Part shown: positions 15,716 through 23,978 of the stretch, piece by piece
Layout of the letters: every line of letters begins with the position of its first letter
How positions within the stretch are numbered: the first letter of the stretch is position 1
Origin: a virus
Length of the DNA stretch: 32,996 bases
Reading direction: 5' to 3' (one strand)
Virus record (IMG/VR): IMGVR_UViG_3300042691_016892
Location: 1 to 32,996 of that record
Program-made: the position numbers and the translations under genes
Notes under the pieces: model-generated
What the model was told of the DNA's origin: nothing
What the model saw: the letters and a program-made list of their open reading frames with translations, nothing else
Database searches by the model: none

Positions 15716-16447
15716 ATGCACCTACCATTCGAGCAGATGATTGGCGTTAAGCGGATGCCCGAATATCAGACGCCCATCATGCTCTGGGCAGACTCTGACG
15801 TTGTACCGCAATCGCACCTGACACGCTTTGCCATTCCGACCGACAACCAGCACCATTTTCCCGCGTGCGCCGGATTCGCAACGGCAAACTGGATCGAGAT
15901 CATGCTGCGGAAAACACACGGGCAGGCGATCCTAAAGCCCGGCGAGCAGATCGACGGCATGGCAATCTGGCGCAAGGCGCGTCGGATGTTCTGGGCGCAT
16001 GAGCCTATCGATTCCGGCGGGTTGTTTATGGATCAGGGCTTTCGGGCCGCGGTCGCGCTTGGAATCTTACCGCCTGACACCGTCGTTGAGATGGTGAACC
16101 TTGGCGTTGCTGACCTATCGCGCAAGCTATGCGATCAGCCCGTCTTGCAAGGCACGACCGTATCAAAGGCATGGAGCGATCCGAACCCGCAGAACGGGCA
16201 TATCTCATTCGCAATTCCTGAACCGGGCGGACATGCGACTTGCATCATCGGCGTGCTGGAGCAGGACAACAACCATTTCATCCTATTTCAAAACAGCTGG
16301 GGCGAACGCTGGGGATGGCACGGCTACGGTATGCTGCGTTCGGATCTGTGGGCGCGCAATCTGCTGGGACCGCTGGCGACGGCTCGCCTGTCGCATCGTT
16401 GGCAGCTCTGGAACGGCTGGCGTGATTATGTCGTGATGGCGAAATGA
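15716..16447 (+). CDS. Papain-like (C1-type) cysteine peptidase
   Basis: ATG 15716 is chosen because GAGG lies 6 bases upstream; a TTG 12 bases earlier is in frame. The protein has 243 residues. Catalytic positions match the papain clan: Gln45 and Cys51 (six apart, as Q19/C25 in papain) in NQHHFPACAGF, His173 in PGGHATCIIGV and Asn193 in FQNSWGERWG. The NSWG block followed by HGYGML is diagnostic. There is no signal or pro-peptide, so the enzyme is cytoplasmic or released by the holin. It stands where the endolysin would be expected between spanin-like and holin genes. It may cut peptide cross-links, host proteins or virion proteins; which one is unknown. Confidence 0.85.
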   Translation: MHLPFEQMIGVKRMPEYQTPIMLWADSDVVPQSHLTRFAIPTDNQHHFPACAGFATANWIEIMLRKTHGQAILKPGEQIDGMAIWRKARRMFWAHEPIDSGGLFMDQGFRAAVALGILPPDTVVEMVNLGVADLSRKLCDQPVLQGTTVSKAWSDPNPQNGHISFAIPEPGGHATCIIGVLEQDNNHFILFQNSWGERWGWHGYGMLRSDLWARNLLGPLATARLSHRWQLWNGWRDYVVMAK

Positions 16448-16707
16448 CGCTGCGTGACAGGCTGCGGTGGTGGCTGCTACTGTTCGAGGTGTGGAAGTTC
16501 AACCGTAAAATCAAACGAGGAGTCGACATCATGGAAGCGATACTTGGCGTTGTGCGTGCAATTCTTGCCGCAGTCGGCGGCTATTTCGTGAGCAAGGGCG
16601 TACTGGATGAAGGCGTCGTCAATTCGATTATCGGTGCGCTCATGGTCATCATTACGGGCGTCTGGTCTGTTGTCAGCAAGCGCAAGTCAAACGTCACAAC
16701 CAGCTAG
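16444..16707 (+). CDS. Holin, Pam3-gp28-like, with two possible starts
   Basis: The frame opens at ATG 16444 (ATGA overlap, 87 residues). An internal ATG at 16531 has a much stronger ribosome-binding site (CGAGGAG, 8-base spacing) and gives 58 residues. The shorter form has two hydrophobic stretches (ILGVVRAILAAVGGYF and NSIIGALMVIITGVWSVV) split by KGVLDEGVV and ends in a basic tail, the pattern of Pam3-gp28-type phage holins. The extension adds a hydrophobic and then basic stretch (RWWLLLFEVWKF). A long/short pair could act as inhibitor and effector, as in lambda S. It is directly downstream of the peptidase. Confidence 0.75.
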   Translation: MTLRDRLRWWLLLFEVWKFNRKIKRGVDIMEAILGVVRAILAAVGGYFVSKGVLDEGVVNSIIGALMVIITGVWSVVSKRKSNVTTS

Positions 16708-16725
16708 TCAATACGGGCGCACGAT

Positions 16726-17184
16726 ATGAACCCGATTGATGCGACGCGGCAGGCCGTGCTTGAACGGATGCAGGCTGACCCGGAGCTGCAGAACATTCCT
16801 TGCATACTCGACGAGAAAGGCGACGTCGAGACTGGCATCGAAAAGGCTCTGGCGACGCTAGGCATCGGCGTCATCTTCGAGCTTGAGCGCGGCACGCTTG
16901 ATTATCCATCCGTCGGCGCGTACGTCGTAAACCTAGAACCCGTGTTCACGGTAGTCGAAAACGTCCTGATCAATCGCGACCCTGACAACGTATCGGCGTC
17001 AGGCAAGACCGCCTCCGACGTCATCACGCGGCTGTTCGAGGTGTTCCATCCGCTGAAAACCGCACAACCGATCTACCTGACCGGGTTCGACTTGGTTAGT
17101 GACACCGAAGGCATTTTGACCTATACGGTCAGCGCGAGGGCGAAGGCAAACTGGATTCCGGTGCAGGAACCCGAGGAACCATAG
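16726..17184 (+). CDS. Tail completion/terminator-like protein (gp37-like)
   Basis: The protein has 152 residues, alpha/beta, with a VLERMQADPELQNI helix at the start, central strands (GAYVVNLEPVFTVVENVLINR) and a Pro/Glu-rich end. Size and position, right before the tail tube gene, fit a minor tail or tail-completion protein that caps the tube or joins it to the head. Similarity to Mu gp37-type or phage tail-terminator families is only a pattern judgement. The 27-base gap to the next gene contains the tube gene's own AGGAGG leader. Confidence 0.55.
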   Translation: MNPIDATRQAVLERMQADPELQNIPCILDEKGDVETGIEKALATLGIGVIFELERGTLDYPSVGAYVVNLEPVFTVVENVLINRDPDNVSASGKTASDVITRLFEVFHPLKTAQPIYLTGFDLVSDTEGILTYTVSARAKANWIPVQEPEEP

Positions 17185-17211
17185 CAAGCAGCATAAACAG
17201 GAGGACGACAA

Positions 17212-18165
17212 ATGGCAATTTCACGCAGCAGCATCATCCGCGGTCCGGCAATCGTGCGCATGGGTTCGCAATCGTTCTACAGCAAGGGAGACATCACGGT
17301 CGATATCACGCCGGAGACGTTTGACATCGTAAGCAGCACGGGCGGCAAGCTGTCCGAGCGCACGAGCGATGTTGTCGCTCGCATTACGTTCACACCCGTC
17401 GGCGCGTGGACGGCAAACCAGTTGACCGTGCTGTACCCGTACACGAACCCGACCATCGGCGGCAGCGTGTTCGGATCGTCTGATACCTCTGTGCAGGTCT
17501 GGCCGATTGACGGCACGGAACGGTTCACGTTTGCGTGCGGCGCGATCACGAAGATGCCGAGCCTGATTATGACGCCCGCTGAAACGCTGATGGGCGAGGT
17601 CGAAATCACCTGCATCATCGCGAACAATCAGGAGCGTTCGACGGCTGGCAGCCTGTACACCTACAGCGCGACGGCGGCATTTACTGCGGCACCGAATGAC
17701 GAACGCAACTTTGCTCTGTCGGACGTCCTGACGGTTCCCTACACGGCGACGTTTAGCGGTCCGGCTGGGTGGACATCGCAGATAGAAAGCACGGGCGGCT
17801 TTTCCATCGACTTCGACCTGCAGACGACGCCCATTATGGCGGCGAACATCGGGACCGTTGATCACATCATCAGCGGGCTCGACATCACCTGCACATTTCA
17901 GCCGCTCAACTTCACGGCAAAGCAGTTGATGGATCGTCTCGCGGTAGACGGCAACGCGCTCGGCAAGGATATCAGCAGCGCGGCGGGCAATCTTACGATC
18001 ACGGGCGGAAGCGCAAGCACGCCGAAGGTCGTCCTGAACAACCTGCGGCTCCGTTCCGCTCCGATGCTGTACAGCTTGGAGAACCTGCGCAGCGATGACA
18101 TCGAGTTTTTCAGCACCCGACCGACTGGGGCTGGCACGATGTTCACGGTCGGATTCGGTCCCTAA
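17212..18165 (+). CDS. Major tail tube protein
   Basis: The protein has 317 residues, rich in beta strands and Thr/Gly/Ala, preceded by the strong leader ACAGGAGGACGACAA shared with other highly expressed structural genes here. An early RGPAIVRMGSQSFYSKGDITVDI stretch, paired TFSGPAGWTSQIE blocks and a C-terminal EFFSTRPTGAGTMFTVGFG segment fit phage tail tube proteins. A sheath-type protein is absent next to it, which supports a non-contractile tail. It is followed after 18 bases by a gene whose start lies in a small hairpin. Confidence 0.75.
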   Translation: MAISRSSIIRGPAIVRMGSQSFYSKGDITVDITPETFDIVSSTGGKLSERTSDVVARITFTPVGAWTANQLTVLYPYTNPTIGGSVFGSSDTSVQVWPIDGTERFTFACGAITKMPSLIMTPAETLMGEVEITCIIANNQERSTAGSLYTYSATAAFTAAPNDERNFALSDVLTVPYTATFSGPAGWTSQIESTGGFSIDFDLQTTPIMAANIGTVDHIISGLDITCTFQPLNFTAKQLMDRLAVDGNALGKDISSAAGNLTITGGSASTPKVVLNNLRLRSAPMLYSLENLRSDDIEFFSTRPTGAGTMFTVGFGP

Positions 18166-18183
18166 TGGCGGGCGCGGCTCGCC

Positions 18184-18603
18184 ATGAAAATCGTCATCCG
18201 CGTTTCGTCCGTTGACTACACGCTTTGCGATGGCGCGGCGCGTGGCGTAGACAAGCTCGTCGGGCCGACCGACATTGCGTTCACGATGGGCGCGTTGTCG
18301 CAGACTGATACCATCATCGGCGCGTCGTTCGTCAGCATTACCGACCGGGGCAACCGCTCCGGCACGCTGCGCTTCGGCGTGACAGTCGAAAAGGCAACTA
18401 TCGACGAGGCGTCATATTACGCGCTCTGGTTTCCCGCGCAGGTGAAGCGATACGGCACGTTGCGCATACTCAAGGAGGATGGAACGACGTCAAATATCGA
18501 ATGGACGAATGCGCACGTCGCGCAGGTCGATACGAAGCAGTCCGGCGTGTCAGTTGACATCCAATTCACCATCAACGTCGGCACGACCACGGCAAGCCTA
18601 TGA
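18184..18603 (+). CDS. Tail-associated protein of unknown function
   Basis: The protein has 139 residues, largely beta (MKIVIRVSSVDYTLCDG, GTLRFGVTVEKATI, VSVDIQFTINVG). There is no Shine-Dalgarno; instead ATGGCG (18165-18170) and CGCCAT (18180-18185) pair around the start, so translation likely depends on ribosomes finishing the tube gene. It sits between the tube and tape-measure regions, where chaperones or minor tail proteins are found. Family not recognised. Stop and next start overlap (ATGA). Confidence 0.65.
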   Translation: MKIVIRVSSVDYTLCDGAARGVDKLVGPTDIAFTMGALSQTDTIIGASFVSITDRGNRSGTLRFGVTVEKATIDEASYYALWFPAQVKRYGTLRILKEDGTTSNIEWTNAHVAQVDTKQSGVSVDIQFTINVGTTTASL

Positions 18604-19382
18604 TCGCGGCAAAGCCCATTCCGTTCCGCGACGCGGTGCGGCTGCTTCAGGCGAAGAAGCTGATGCCGACCAATCTGTCATCGGCACAGCTTGAGCAGAT
18701 CGAGGCATCGATCCGGCGGCAATCGATGTTCTCGGCGCGTGTATCAAACGCAACATTTCTGCAGGAGGTAAGCGACCGCATCGCCCGGATGGTTGAACCA
18801 GCGGCAGGCGGCGGCACGCCCGGCAGCTACATGGACGCGACCCGCTTCCGCGTCGAGATGCGTGACATCCTTGATAACCTTGGATACGTGACCAAGGCAC
18901 CCGAGGGCAGCATCACGAACCTGCGCAGCGCGGCGCGGTTGAACCTGATTGCCGACACAAATGTTGCAATGGCGCAGGGCTACGGGCAGCACGTTCAGGG
19001 ACACAGCGAGGAGGGGCTTGACGCATTTCCTGCGCAGGAGCTTTTCCGGCTCGGTGATCGTGAAGTTCCGCGGGACTGGGATACCCGCTGGGCTGACGCT
19101 GGGGGCGTGACCTACGAGGGCCGATATGTCGCGCTGAAAGGCGACCGCATCTGGGAAACGATTTCGCGCTTCGGCAATCCGTACCCGCCGTTCGATTTCA
19201 ATTCCGGTATGTGGGTAAAGGACGTTCCGCGTGCGGAGGCCGAGCGGCTCGGCGTAGTCGCTCCCGGCGAGCGTCCGGCTCCGCGGGTCGATCCGATGCC
19301 CGTCAAGACTGACGCCGGGCGTTCATTCTCTCCGGCAATCGCGGAACGGCTGCGCGAGCTGATGTCCGAGGCGGTGCGCTGA
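18600..19382 (+). CDS. Minor head/morphogenesis-like protein (Mu gpF-like, tentative)
   Basis: The protein has 260 residues. The N-terminal part is helical with DAVRLLQAKK and SSAQLEQIEASIR segments. The C-terminal part has RLNLIADTNVAMAQGYGQ, WRY-like YVALKGDRIWETISRFGNPYPPFDFNSGMW, and a DVPRAEAERLGV stretch. The block aromatic-PPFxxNSGMxxxxVxRxEAExLG is typical of phage head-morphogenesis (Mu gpF/SPP1 gp7-like) proteins. It lies among tail genes here, which is odd. Role in the particle is inferred only. Confidence 0.6.
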   Translation: MIAAKPIPFRDAVRLLQAKKLMPTNLSSAQLEQIEASIRRQSMFSARVSNATFLQEVSDRIARMVEPAAGGGTPGSYMDATRFRVEMRDILDNLGYVTKAPEGSITNLRSAARLNLIADTNVAMAQGYGQHVQGHSEEGLDAFPAQELFRLGDREVPRDWDTRWADAGGVTYEGRYVALKGDRIWETISRFGNPYPPFDFNSGMWVKDVPRAEAERLGVVAPGERPAPRVDPMPVKTDAGRSFSPAIAERLRELMSEAVR

Positions 19383-20089
19383 TGTACCGCGCCGATATCA
19401 GGATCGACACGGCGACGCCGTTCATGCTGCAGAAGGTGAAGCAGATCCGGCAGGAACGGGTCAACAAGCAGATCGGGCTTGCCGGGCGTCTCGCGCTCGT
19501 CGAGTTTTTCACAAAGAAAAACGCCGAGATGAAATCTGCAACATCGACGCATCAGGGCAACCCGAAGCTAGGGCATTCCCGTCCCGGGCTGTTTGAGAAG
19601 TTCGCACGGGCGACTAGTTTCACGGCAACGCCGTCGAGCGTAACGCTGTCCGTTACGCATCCGGCGATCCGGCAGCGCGTCAAGGGTGGCGTCATCAAGC
19701 CCGTTCGCCGCAAGTATCTGACGATCCCGGCGCGAGCTGCGGCATACGGCAAGTCGGCGCGTGAGGTTCCGGTCGAGCTGGAGTTTGCGATGGTCAAAGA
19801 TCCGCGACGCGACGTTATGCGTCCGGCACTTGTTGCGGCGGGCAGGAAAGCAGCGAAGCGCAAGAAGTCGCCCGGATTGCTCAAGAGCTTGCAAAAGCTG
19901 TTCAAGGGTAAACAGCGCAAGCGTGCTGAACCTAAACTGACTGTCGCGCAGGCGGGCGTCTGGTACTGGCTCGCAAAGAAGGTGACGCAGAAGGCGGACC
20001 CGTCCGCGATGATTGGCAAGGATGCGCTCCTCGGCGAGATCCGCAAGAACCTGACCGGGTATATCCAAGGAGGCGCAAGCAATGGCTGA
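19382..20089 (+). CDS. Virion morphogenesis protein, Mu gpG-like
   Basis: The protein has 235 residues, very basic in residues ~150-190 (KKSPGLLKSLQKLFKGKQRKR). The centre has GHSRPGLFEKFARATSFTATPSSVTLSVTHPAI and VIKPVRRKYLTIPA, a pattern of Mu gpG/virion-morphogenesis proteins (tail completion). The C-terminus has an AGVWYWLAKKVTQKADP segment, also seen in that family. The start ATG 19382 shares one base with the previous stop, and the end overlaps the tape-measure gene by 8 bases. Confidence 0.65.
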   Translation: MYRADIRIDTATPFMLQKVKQIRQERVNKQIGLAGRLALVEFFTKKNAEMKSATSTHQGNPKLGHSRPGLFEKFARATSFTATPSSVTLSVTHPAIRQRVKGGVIKPVRRKYLTIPARAAAYGKSAREVPVELEFAMVKDPRRDVMRPALVAAGRKAAKRKKSPGLLKSLQKLFKGKQRKRAEPKLTVAQAGVWYWLAKKVTQKADPSAMIGKDALLGEIRKNLTGYIQGGASNG

Positions 20090-21836
20090 CATCCGCTATC
20101 AGATCGTGTTTCAGGCTATCAGCGCGGGCGACGGAGGGCAGGTACTAGAGCGTCAGTTGCAGCGGCTCAACGAAAGCGTTGCGCAGGTCAATCAGCAGAC
20201 GCAGCAAACGAGCGGAATAAGCACGCTCGGAACGTCGATGCGATCGGCGTCCGATCAAGCGTTGTTACTCGAAGCGCGGGCGCGACTAGCAGCAGGTCAG
20301 ACGGGTGCGCTTGCCAAGTCGTTCCAGAGTGCGTCAGGAACGGCGCAGGTTGTTGCGCAGAACACAGGATCGGCAAATGCAAACCTGTCGCAAGTAGCAC
20401 AGAACGCGGCGAAGGCTGGCGCGTCAATGAACGTGCTGACGAACGCCATGAATAACGGGGCCATCAGCGGCGGCGCATTGGAGGCCGCATTGCGCCTCGT
20501 AAACCTGTCTGGTGGTGGTGCCGTCGGAACAGTAATGAAGCTGGCACTTGCGGCTGGTTTTTCAGTCAAGGCCGCTGACGAACTGGGCGCGCAAATTGCA
20601 AAAGTGATCCTCAATCTTCAGGGCTTCAACGAATCCGGCGTTGACGCCGAACAAGTCATGCTCCGTATCGCGCAGCAGGACATGGCGATGCAGGACAAGA
20701 TCGACAAGGCGAACGAACTGACCGAGGCATTCAAGCGGCAGAAAACACAGCTCGACGCGATGCAATCGCTGTTCGCAGCGCAGCAGCAGGCGCAGATCGG
20801 GCAAGCGATGGCTCGCGAGGAGCGCATCTCCGCGGAGCGCGTTGCGGCTGCTGGCGGTGATCCGGCGGTCAAGCAGGCGGAGGAGGCACGGCTTGCGGTC
20901 GTCCGGGCTGAACTGCAGTCTGCGCAAAAGAGTGCCGAAGCGGAGGCGCAGGTTGCCGCGGCAAAAGCAGATGTTGCGTTTCTGAAAATGACGCAGGCGC
21001 AGGTCGAGCGGCAATCTAACGAAGCGATGGAACGCAAGCGCAGGATCGAGACGGCAATCGAGCAGGCGGCGGCAGAGCTGGGTATCGAGTACCAGAAAGC
21101 GGTTGCGCTCGCGAAGAATGGCAACCTGATTCAAGAGCGGATGCAGAAGGCGCAAGCGCAAGAGACGCCCGCGGGCGCAATGGAGACCGGGTCATTGCAA
21201 CGCCTGCAGGATGCGGTTGCCAAGCTCGACGAGGCGACGCAGGCATCCGCGACGGCGCAAGATGCGTTTCAGGCGAACATGGACAAGCTCAACCAAGCCA
21301 ACATCCGGCTTGAGACTGCGCAGATCGGCGTTGCGACGGCGACGGAACAGATTGCGACAGACCTGATCCAAGCCCGGACGACGGTACAGACGGCGATGGC
21401 TGGGCTGCAGGCGCGACTCGCAGAGGCGACGGCAACGGCGGCGGCGGATGGTCAGGGACAAGGCGCGGTTGCGGCGATACAGCAGATCAACGCGATCCGG
21501 CAGCAGATACAGGAGCTTGCCGCTACGCAGACCGGGCAGGCGCAGCAGGCGGCGCGGCAGGCCGTGACCAGCGGCGAGGTTATCAGCACCGCGGCGCAGG
21601 CATTCGGCACAGCAGCGACGCAGGGCGCGACGTCGATGACGCAGGGCATCTCCGGCATGAGCACCGCGGTGACCGGAATGGCGAACCAGTTCACGAGCAG
21701 CATCAACAGCCTCACGGCGACTATCGCGACGCGGCTTGCGCAGATGGAGGCGAGGATCAGCGGAGCGCAGGCGACGTCCGCGGCGGCGGCAAATGCTGCA
21801 AGCGTCAACAACGCTCAAATCCTATACAACAGGTGA
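20082..21836 (+). CDS. Tail tape measure-like coiled-coil protein
   Basis: The protein has 584 residues, dominated by Ala/Gln/Glu-rich heptads (residues ~195-400) with long uninterrupted helices, one hydrophobic stretch near residues 145-165 (GGGAVGTVMKLALAAGFSV) that could insert in a membrane, and Ala/Gln/Thr-rich repeats to the end (GISGMSTAVTGMANQF). Length, coiled coils and position before the hub gene support a tape measure, which sets tail length and passes DNA across the membrane. It is short for a siphovirus tape measure, implying a tail below about 100 nm. The segment lacks lysozyme or peptidase motifs. Confidence 0.7.
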   Translation: MADIRYQIVFQAISAGDGGQVLERQLQRLNESVAQVNQQTQQTSGISTLGTSMRSASDQALLLEARARLAAGQTGALAKSFQSASGTAQVVAQNTGSANANLSQVAQNAAKAGASMNVLTNAMNNGAISGGALEAALRLVNLSGGGAVGTVMKLALAAGFSVKAADELGAQIAKVILNLQGFNESGVDAEQVMLRIAQQDMAMQDKIDKANELTEAFKRQKTQLDAMQSLFAAQQQAQIGQAMAREERISAERVAAAGGDPAVKQAEEARLAVVRAELQSAQKSAEAEAQVAAAKADVAFLKMTQAQVERQSNEAMERKRRIETAIEQAAAELGIEYQKAVALAKNGNLIQERMQKAQAQETPAGAMETGSLQRLQDAVAKLDEATQASATAQDAFQANMDKLNQANIRLETAQIGVATATEQIATDLIQARTTVQTAMAGLQARLAEATATAAADGQGQGAVAAIQQINAIRQQIQELAATQTGQAQQAARQAVTSGEVISTAAQAFGTAATQGATSMTQGISGMSTAVTGMANQFTSSINSLTATIATRLAQMEARISGAQATSAAAANAASVNNAQILYNR

Positions 21837-21840
21837 TGCA

Positions 21841-23313
21841 ATGCCCGTCTACACGATAAACGGATCAACGCTCGCACAGTTGAAGATTACCGACGCGGCG
21901 GTGACCTACAAATCCGGGCAGGCTGACGAGCTTGTCGTGACGACGGATGCAAGCGCAACGTCGAATCTTGCAGGCGCAGGGTTGAACGGCATTGTTGAGC
22001 TGTTCAGCGACTCGACGCGCATATTCCGCGGGCGATGGGTCAAGCGCAACCTGACGCGAAGCGGGGACCGCGCACGCTGTCAATGGACGGCATTCGGTCC
22101 GCTGTATGAGTTGGACCAGAACAGCCCGACCGGGCCGGAAAACGATGCCAACGTGCAGCTTGCAAACAACATCAAGTCAACCGTCGAACCGTACATCTCA
22201 CAGAGCGGTCATCTGGAGCTGAATAACTACCTGTGCAACGCGGTCACGATATCGCCCGCGCAACGATTCTATGAGGCGACAAAGGGCGATGTCTTGCGGT
22301 ATCTGCTCGGCTTGCAGGCATCGGCAACGACGTCCGTCATCTATTCTACCAGCACGCCGCTCCTGAACATCGCGGACGATTCACTTTCAAGTCCGTCCGC
22401 GGTCAATATTACTGATGCCATATCATTCAACATCACGACGGAGCAGTCCCTGCTTTCAGGATTTCGCACATCGTATGCAGTCGATACGGAATACGAGTTT
22501 CTGCAATCGGTGGACTATCAGAACCCGGCACCGTCAACGACTTCGACCGCATCGAAAAACTATATCGCGTTGCGTGATACGGTCGGTACCTACGCTCCCG
22601 GCAATCGCATCATGGGCGTTCATCGCGAGATCGAGGGACAGCGGAAAATCCGCAGCTTTACATACAGCGACGGAACCGGGTTGACGCTTGACGGCATCTT
22701 CCGCAACTCGTCGAACTACACGGCAGAGGCGGAGCTGAAATCAATCATCCAGACCGTGAACGGAGATTATCGCGATTGGACCGGAACCATTACGACGACA
22801 GGCGCGAGCCTCTCCGTAATCAAGTGGTTCGGGACCGCTCCGACAAGTGCGTCGATAGGCTCCTACCGCTTTTCAAGTCTTGGCGTTCCGTTCGTGAATA
22901 TGCTGCGACCGGAATATCCATCCGCGCCGTTCGTTGCGCTTGTGCGCGGTCAGATTTATATGCGCTCGGGCGGCTCGACTACTGCGGACTTCGTGGATGT
23001 CACCTTTCCGGCGATCTCCTCGGCGGTCGGCTATCGGGAGTCAATCATCGAGTCATATGCAACGCCCGCGGGCGGTTTGTCATCGCAGGCGTTTGCCAAG
23101 CAGAACGCGACGCGATACGACGGCACCATCAGCGCACGCTTCACTTTTACGCCTAGCGGACTCTATGACGCCGTGACCTACGGAGGGACAACCTACCGCG
23201 GCGTGAAGCAATCATCCTATGATCTCAACAGCGAGATCGTCACTTTCACATTCGGCGCAACGAGCGATCTGTCGATTCAGGATGGCGTGCGCACGCTGCG
23301 CGATCTACGGTAG
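21841..23313 (+). CDS. Tail hub/distal tail protein-like
   Basis: ATG 21841 lies 4 bases after the tape-measure stop; longer upstream frame is a shadow of that gene. The protein has 490 residues, rich in strands and Thr/Ser. An N-terminal VVTTDASATSNLAGAGLNG region and FRGRWVKRNLTRSGDRARCQW and GPLYELDQNSP segments recall baseplate-hub or tail-tip proteins (gp27/gp44-like). The C-terminal third has strands and GTTYRGVKQSSYDLNSEIVTF. It likely forms the tail-tip hub on which the fibres assemble. The gene ends 9 bases inside the opposite-strand NinG-like gene. Confidence 0.6.
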   Translation: MPVYTINGSTLAQLKITDAAVTYKSGQADELVVTTDASATSNLAGAGLNGIVELFSDSTRIFRGRWVKRNLTRSGDRARCQWTAFGPLYELDQNSPTGPENDANVQLANNIKSTVEPYISQSGHLELNNYLCNAVTISPAQRFYEATKGDVLRYLLGLQASATTSVIYSTSTPLLNIADDSLSSPSAVNITDAISFNITTEQSLLSGFRTSYAVDTEYEFLQSVDYQNPAPSTTSTASKNYIALRDTVGTYAPGNRIMGVHREIEGQRKIRSFTYSDGTGLTLDGIFRNSSNYTAEAELKSIIQTVNGDYRDWTGTITTTGASLSVIKWFGTAPTSASIGSYRFSSLGVPFVNMLRPEYPSAPFVALVRGQIYMRSGGSTTADFVDVTFPAISSAVGYRESIIESYATPAGGLSSQAFAKQNATRYDGTISARFTFTPSGLYDAVTYGGTTYRGVKQSSYDLNSEIVTFTFGATSDLSIQDGVRTLRDLR

Positions 23314-23691
23314 CGGAATGTGATCCCGCAAAAGCAACAACGCATTGCGACGTCCGATCAGCTCGCTCGTCTTGATCCGGCTGGCACCCTTGGTCCGGGC
23401 GTACAGGGTATCGAGTCCGCCGATTCCGTAGTAATCGATACAACGGCGAAGGAGCGGGTAGGGGTCGAACTCGTGCCGAAGGTTGCAACCGGAGCACATG
23501 ACGACGGCGTTGGCGAGATCCCATCGGGTGCGATAGCTGACGCGGCTGAAGATGTGGCCGCATTGCGGACGCTCCCGGCTTCCGCAGACGAAACAGGTGT
23601 TGCCGTCTCGCTTGCGGATGACTTCGGAAAAGAGCGCATCCAGATCACGGACGAGACGCTTGCGGATCGGGGCTTTGGGTTTCTTGCTCAT
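23305..23691 (-). CDS. NinG/HNH-like zinc-binding recombination nuclease
   Basis: The minus-strand frame gives 128 residues. CFVCGS, then QCGHIFSRVSYRTRWD, then NAVVMCSGCNLRHEF show the Cys4/His pattern of lambda NinG/Rap-type and HNH-related proteins. The N-terminus is basic (SKKPKAPIRKRLVRD). NinG proteins resolve recombination intermediates and may cut Holliday-like structures. It is the only leftward gene inside the large rightward structural block, and its reverse strand is also fully open for 137 codons. Function suits the RecT/nuclease system located at 25966-27365. Confidence 0.78.
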   Translation of the reverse strand: MSKKPKAPIRKRLVRDLDALFSEVIRKRDGNTCFVCGSRERPQCGHIFSRVSYRTRWDLANAVVMCSGCNLRHEFDPYPLLRRCIDYYGIGGLDTLYARTKGASRIKTSELIGRRNALLLLRDHIPLP

Positions 23692-23729
23692 TTGCGCAGG
23701 CTACAAGCCGAGCGGCAGGACGGCAAGAC

Positions 23730-23978
23730 GTGAAGCGCAGGCCGCCCGCGATCTTGGAGCGCAAGCTCGGTCGGCAACGGGCGGCAGGTCAGCACGTATT
23801 CGGAACGCAGGTCATCGAGGTCGACCCGCGACAAACGAGTCGCGAGCGGATGGATACCGTCGTGCATGAGGCGTTGCACTATGCACGCCCGGAGATGAAC
23901 GAGCAGGAGGTGATCCGCGTTGCGCATATCATCGCGGGCGCACTCTGGCGTGACCGCTACAGGAGGCTGCAGGAATGA
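23730..23978 (+). CDS. Mini HExxH metalloprotease-like protein
   Basis: The protein has 82 residues from GTG 23730. TVVHEALHYARPEMNEQEVIRVAHII contains HEALH (46-50) and a downstream Glu, the zincin pattern seen in SprT/ImmA-like proteins; the rest is basic and helical. It is far shorter than full proteases and probably acts as a minimal metallopeptidase or a structural zinc protein. The frame ends in an ATGA overlap with the phosphoesterase. No good Shine-Dalgarno precedes the GTG, so the start is uncertain. Confidence 0.6.
   Translation: MKRRPPAILERKLGRQRAAGQHVFGTQVIEVDPRQTSRERMDTVVHEALHYARPEMNEQEVIRVAHIIAGALWRDRYRRLQE

Noticed and set aside
23320-23733. Open plus-strand frame of 137 codons opposite the NinG-like gene
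   Set aside because: The minus strand encodes clear paired Cys motifs and HNH-like residues; the plus protein has no recognisable pattern. Kept only as a note in the finding.
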